From Bacillota bacterium (GTDB lineage Bacteria > Bacillota > Clostridia > Saccharofermentanales > Fastidiosipilaceae): 24,300 nt of DNA. A program made the position numbers and the translations under genes. Shown here in pieces: positions 22,481 through 24,300 of this stretch (position 1 is the first letter of the stretch; every line of letters begins with the position of its first letter). The stretch is from NCBI GenBank assembly GCA_023420715.1, contig JAEZVR010000162.1:1-24300 (forward strand). Reading direction: 5' to 3'. Below the pieces are notes generated by a model. That model was not told where the DNA came from and made no database searches. It saw only the letters and a list, made by a program, of their open reading frames with translations.

Positions 22481-24097
22481 TTAATCTTGATTGATATCAA
22501 AAAGGGCAAGATTAGGATTGCGGTCGATGGCCCAATCGATGGCCCATTGGCTTTCGAATAGGAGGACCAGTTGATCATGGCGATCCAAAACAGTGGCTGT
22601 CGTGCTTGTCAAATTGAGCGATTCTGCATCGTCCAGCGTGAGTTCACGTCCATCTTTAAATCTCACCCATCTGGCAAAGCGGAACGGTTGACGCTGCATC
22701 AGCAGTTGAACGTTATATTCATTCTGAAGACGATGCTCTAGCACTTCGAATTGAAGCACACCCACAACCCCCGCATAATAAGTTTCTGTACCCGCATCTG
22801 GGCGTTTAAAGAGTTGAACGGCCCCTTCTTGTGAAAGCTGCAGCATCCCTTTTGTAAACTGTTTGCGTTTCATGGAGTCTTTAGGTGATATTTGGGCAAA
22901 ATGCTCCGGGGAAAACTGTGGAATATTGGCAAATTGAATGGCGGGTTTGCCCGTGTAGAGAGAATCCCCGATACGCAAAAGCCCTGTGTCAAAGATTCCG
23001 ATAATGTCACCGGCAAACGCTTCGTCCAGAATACGGTGATCTTGAGCCATAAAAGTCTGTGGTTGATTTAACCGAATGGGTTTGCCGTCACGGCTGTTGA
23101 TTGCTTCAAGGCCTTTTTCAAAATGTCCGGAACAAATTCGGATAAATGCCATACGGTCTCGGTGTCCAGGGTTCATATTGGCCTGTATTTTAAAGACAAA
23201 AGCACTAAATCGATCGGTATTTGGATCAATGGGATCGCCTTGTGTTGCTTTTGGAGAAGGGCTGGGGGCCATCTTCAAAAAATCCTGAAGGAAGGGCTCA
23301 ACCCCAAAATTGGTAATGGCGCTGCCAAAAAAGACGGGCGTTAGTTCGCCAGCTAAAACTCGATCCAGATCGAGTTCTTCTCCAGCAATGCTCAACAGTT
23401 CAATATCTTCTTGCAGCTGCGTATGCCGTGCGTGTCCGATGAGATCTCCGAGAGCAGGATCGTCCACATTCGTCACTTGCACGTCAACCTGCTTGGCGCC
23501 GTGATGGCCTTCTGCAATAAAACGCTGGATTTGTTTGAGCTGTCGGTTATAGACGCCTTGGAAATCACCATCGATACCAATGGGCCAGTTTATTGGATAA
23601 GAATCGATGTTTAAAACTTTTTCCAATTGATCCAAGAGTTCAAAAGGTGGTAAAGAGGCGCGATCCATTTTATTAATGAACGTAAAAATTGGAATCCCAC
23701 GCATGCGGCAGACGTGGAACAGCTTAATGGTTTGTGGCTCCACCCCTTTGGCACCGTCAATGAGCATGACGGCTGCGTCGGCGGCACATAAGGTGCGATA
23801 GGTATCTTCAGAAAAATCCTGGTGACCAGGCGTATCCAAAATATTGATACAGTAGCCTTGATACTCAAATTGCATAATCGAAGATGTCACTGAAATACCG
23901 CGTTGTTTTTCGATTTCCATCCAGTCAGAGGTTGCATGATGAGCTGCTTTGCGGGCCTTAACACTTCCGGCTTCATGAATGGCGCCCCCATAGAGCAACA
24001 GTTTTTCGGTCATGGTGGTTTTACCAGCGTCTGGATGGGAAATAATGGCAAACGTCCGACGACGTGCCACTTCTTTTTTTAGTTGTTCTGGGTTCAT
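22481..24097 (-). CDS. prfC: Peptide chain release factor 3 (GTPase)
   Basis: RF3 is the ribosomal GTPase that recycles RF1/RF2 after peptide release. The protein has 538 residues, close to the usual 525-535. G1 is SHPDAGKTT (20-28), the RF3-typical form of the P-loop. ARKAAHHATSDWMEIEKQRGISVTSS includes switch I, G3 is DTPGH (88-92) and G4 is NKMD (142-145). Domains II and III follow to the C-terminus. The ATG has AGGA about 6 bases upstream on the minus strand. The tail ends in DINQD. No convincing terminator lies between this gene and the purine permease downstream, so read-through into that gene is possible. Confidence 0.96.
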   Translation of the reverse strand: MNPEQLKKEVARRRTFAIISHPDAGKTTMTEKLLLYGGAIHEAGSVKARKAAHHATSDWMEIEKQRGISVTSSIMQFEYQGYCINILDTPGHQDFSEDTYRTLCAADAAVMLIDGAKGVEPQTIKLFHVCRMRGIPIFTFINKMDRASLPPFELLDQLEKVLNIDSYPINWPIGIDGDFQGVYNRQLKQIQRFIAEGHHGAKQVDVQVTNVDDPALGDLIGHARHTQLQEDIELLSIAGEELDLDRVLAGELTPVFFGSAITNFGVEPFLQDFLKMAPSPSPKATQGDPIDPNTDRFSAFVFKIQANMNPGHRDRMAFIRICSGHFEKGLEAINSRDGKPIRLNQPQTFMAQDHRILDEAFAGDIIGIFDTGLLRIGDSLYTGKPAIQFANIPQFSPEHFAQISPKDSMKRKQFTKGMLQLSQEGAVQLFKRPDAGTETYYAGVVGVLQFEVLEHRLQNEYNVQLLMQRQPFRFARWVRFKDGRELTLDDAESLNLTSTTATVLDRHDQLVLLFESQWAIDWAIDRNPNLALFDINQD

Positions 24098-24193
24098 GAT
24101 ATCCTCACTTTTTAATTCTAATCATTAGGTGGATACAGGCCTTTTGACGCTCGTGCATATCTCGATTAGATAAACAGGCTATACGTGCAAGGG

Positions 24194-24300
24194 CTAGTCA
24201 GATGAATCTTCGCCGAAGGCGGGGGTGTGAATAAGATGTTGATCGACAAATTGTTTGGCCATGCGATAGGAAAAATAGCCGTGTTGGGCAGCGTAGGACT
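24194..24300 (-). CDS. C-terminal fragment of an unidentified protein
   Basis: On the minus strand one frame is open from the window edge to TAG at 24194-24196. It encodes about 35 residues containing YFSYRMAKQFVDQHLIH and ending in FGEDSSD. The composition looks protein-like, with no rare runs, whereas the other two minus-strand frames give either a Pro/Ile-rich run or an Arg/Ser-rich peptide. It lies upstream of prfC in the same direction, 97 bases away. I do not recognise the family from this short tail. Confidence 0.45.
   Translation of the reverse strand, partial: SYAAQHGYFSYRMAKQFVDQHLIHTPAFGEDSSD

Noticed and set aside
1..24300. CRISPR arrays, tRNA or rRNA genes, insertion sequences, phage genes
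   Set aside because: No regular short repeats, no cloverleaf-like sequences noticed and no transposase or integrase proteins in any frame.

Overview
The window reads as chromosomal DNA of a Gram-positive-type bacterium, most likely a member of the Bacillota (Clostridia-like). The clues are strong AGGAGG-type ribosome binding sites, several TTG/GTG starts, Cys-lipobox lipoproteins, an LPxTG-like sortase-anchored surface protein, moderate GC and no outer-membrane genes. I could not assign a genus. No rRNA, tRNA, CRISPR array, insertion sequence or phage gene was seen. No gene-free stretch exceeds about 135 bases.

Left part (1-5100). The end of secD overlaps secF by one base (TAATG), followed by a UUCG-loop terminator. 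Next come a HAD-family phosphatase and, behind a good promoter, a 958-residue BspA-type leucine-rich-repeat surface protein. It is built from two copies of one module and ends in a VPRTGE sorting signal.

Centre (5030-16330). An extended -10 promoter starts a tightly packed block of eleven genes. They are an FTR1 iron permease, a P19/Tpd-like iron-binding lipoprotein, a DUF2318 membrane Fe-S protein, two FtsX/MacB-type permeases with their ATPase, an FMN-binding lipoprotein with a flavinylation motif, a DUF4418 membrane protein, a third FtsX permease with a second ATPase, and a family-5 solute-binding lipoprotein. The first six genes match the order of the p19 iron-uptake locus of Campylobacter jejuni. 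The thioredoxin-like genes found there are absent. Flavin, DUF4418 and a second ABC module occupy that place here. The likely theme is extracytoplasmic handling and reduction of iron followed by uptake through FTR1.

Right-centre (16336-20989). The most striking gene is a single 1006-residue protein. Its N-terminal half is a MurL-type UDP-MurNAc-L-Ala-L-Glu epimerase and its C-terminal half is a MurD-type ligase. If active as it looks, one polypeptide adds L-glutamate to UDP-MurNAc-L-Ala and then inverts it to D-glutamate, bypassing glutamate racemase. A COG2509-type FAD-dependent dehydrogenase follows from its own promoter and ends at a strong terminator.

Right end (21011-24300), on the minus strand: an AzgA/PbuG-type purine permease, peptide chain release factor 3 (prfC), and the last codons of an unidentified gene.
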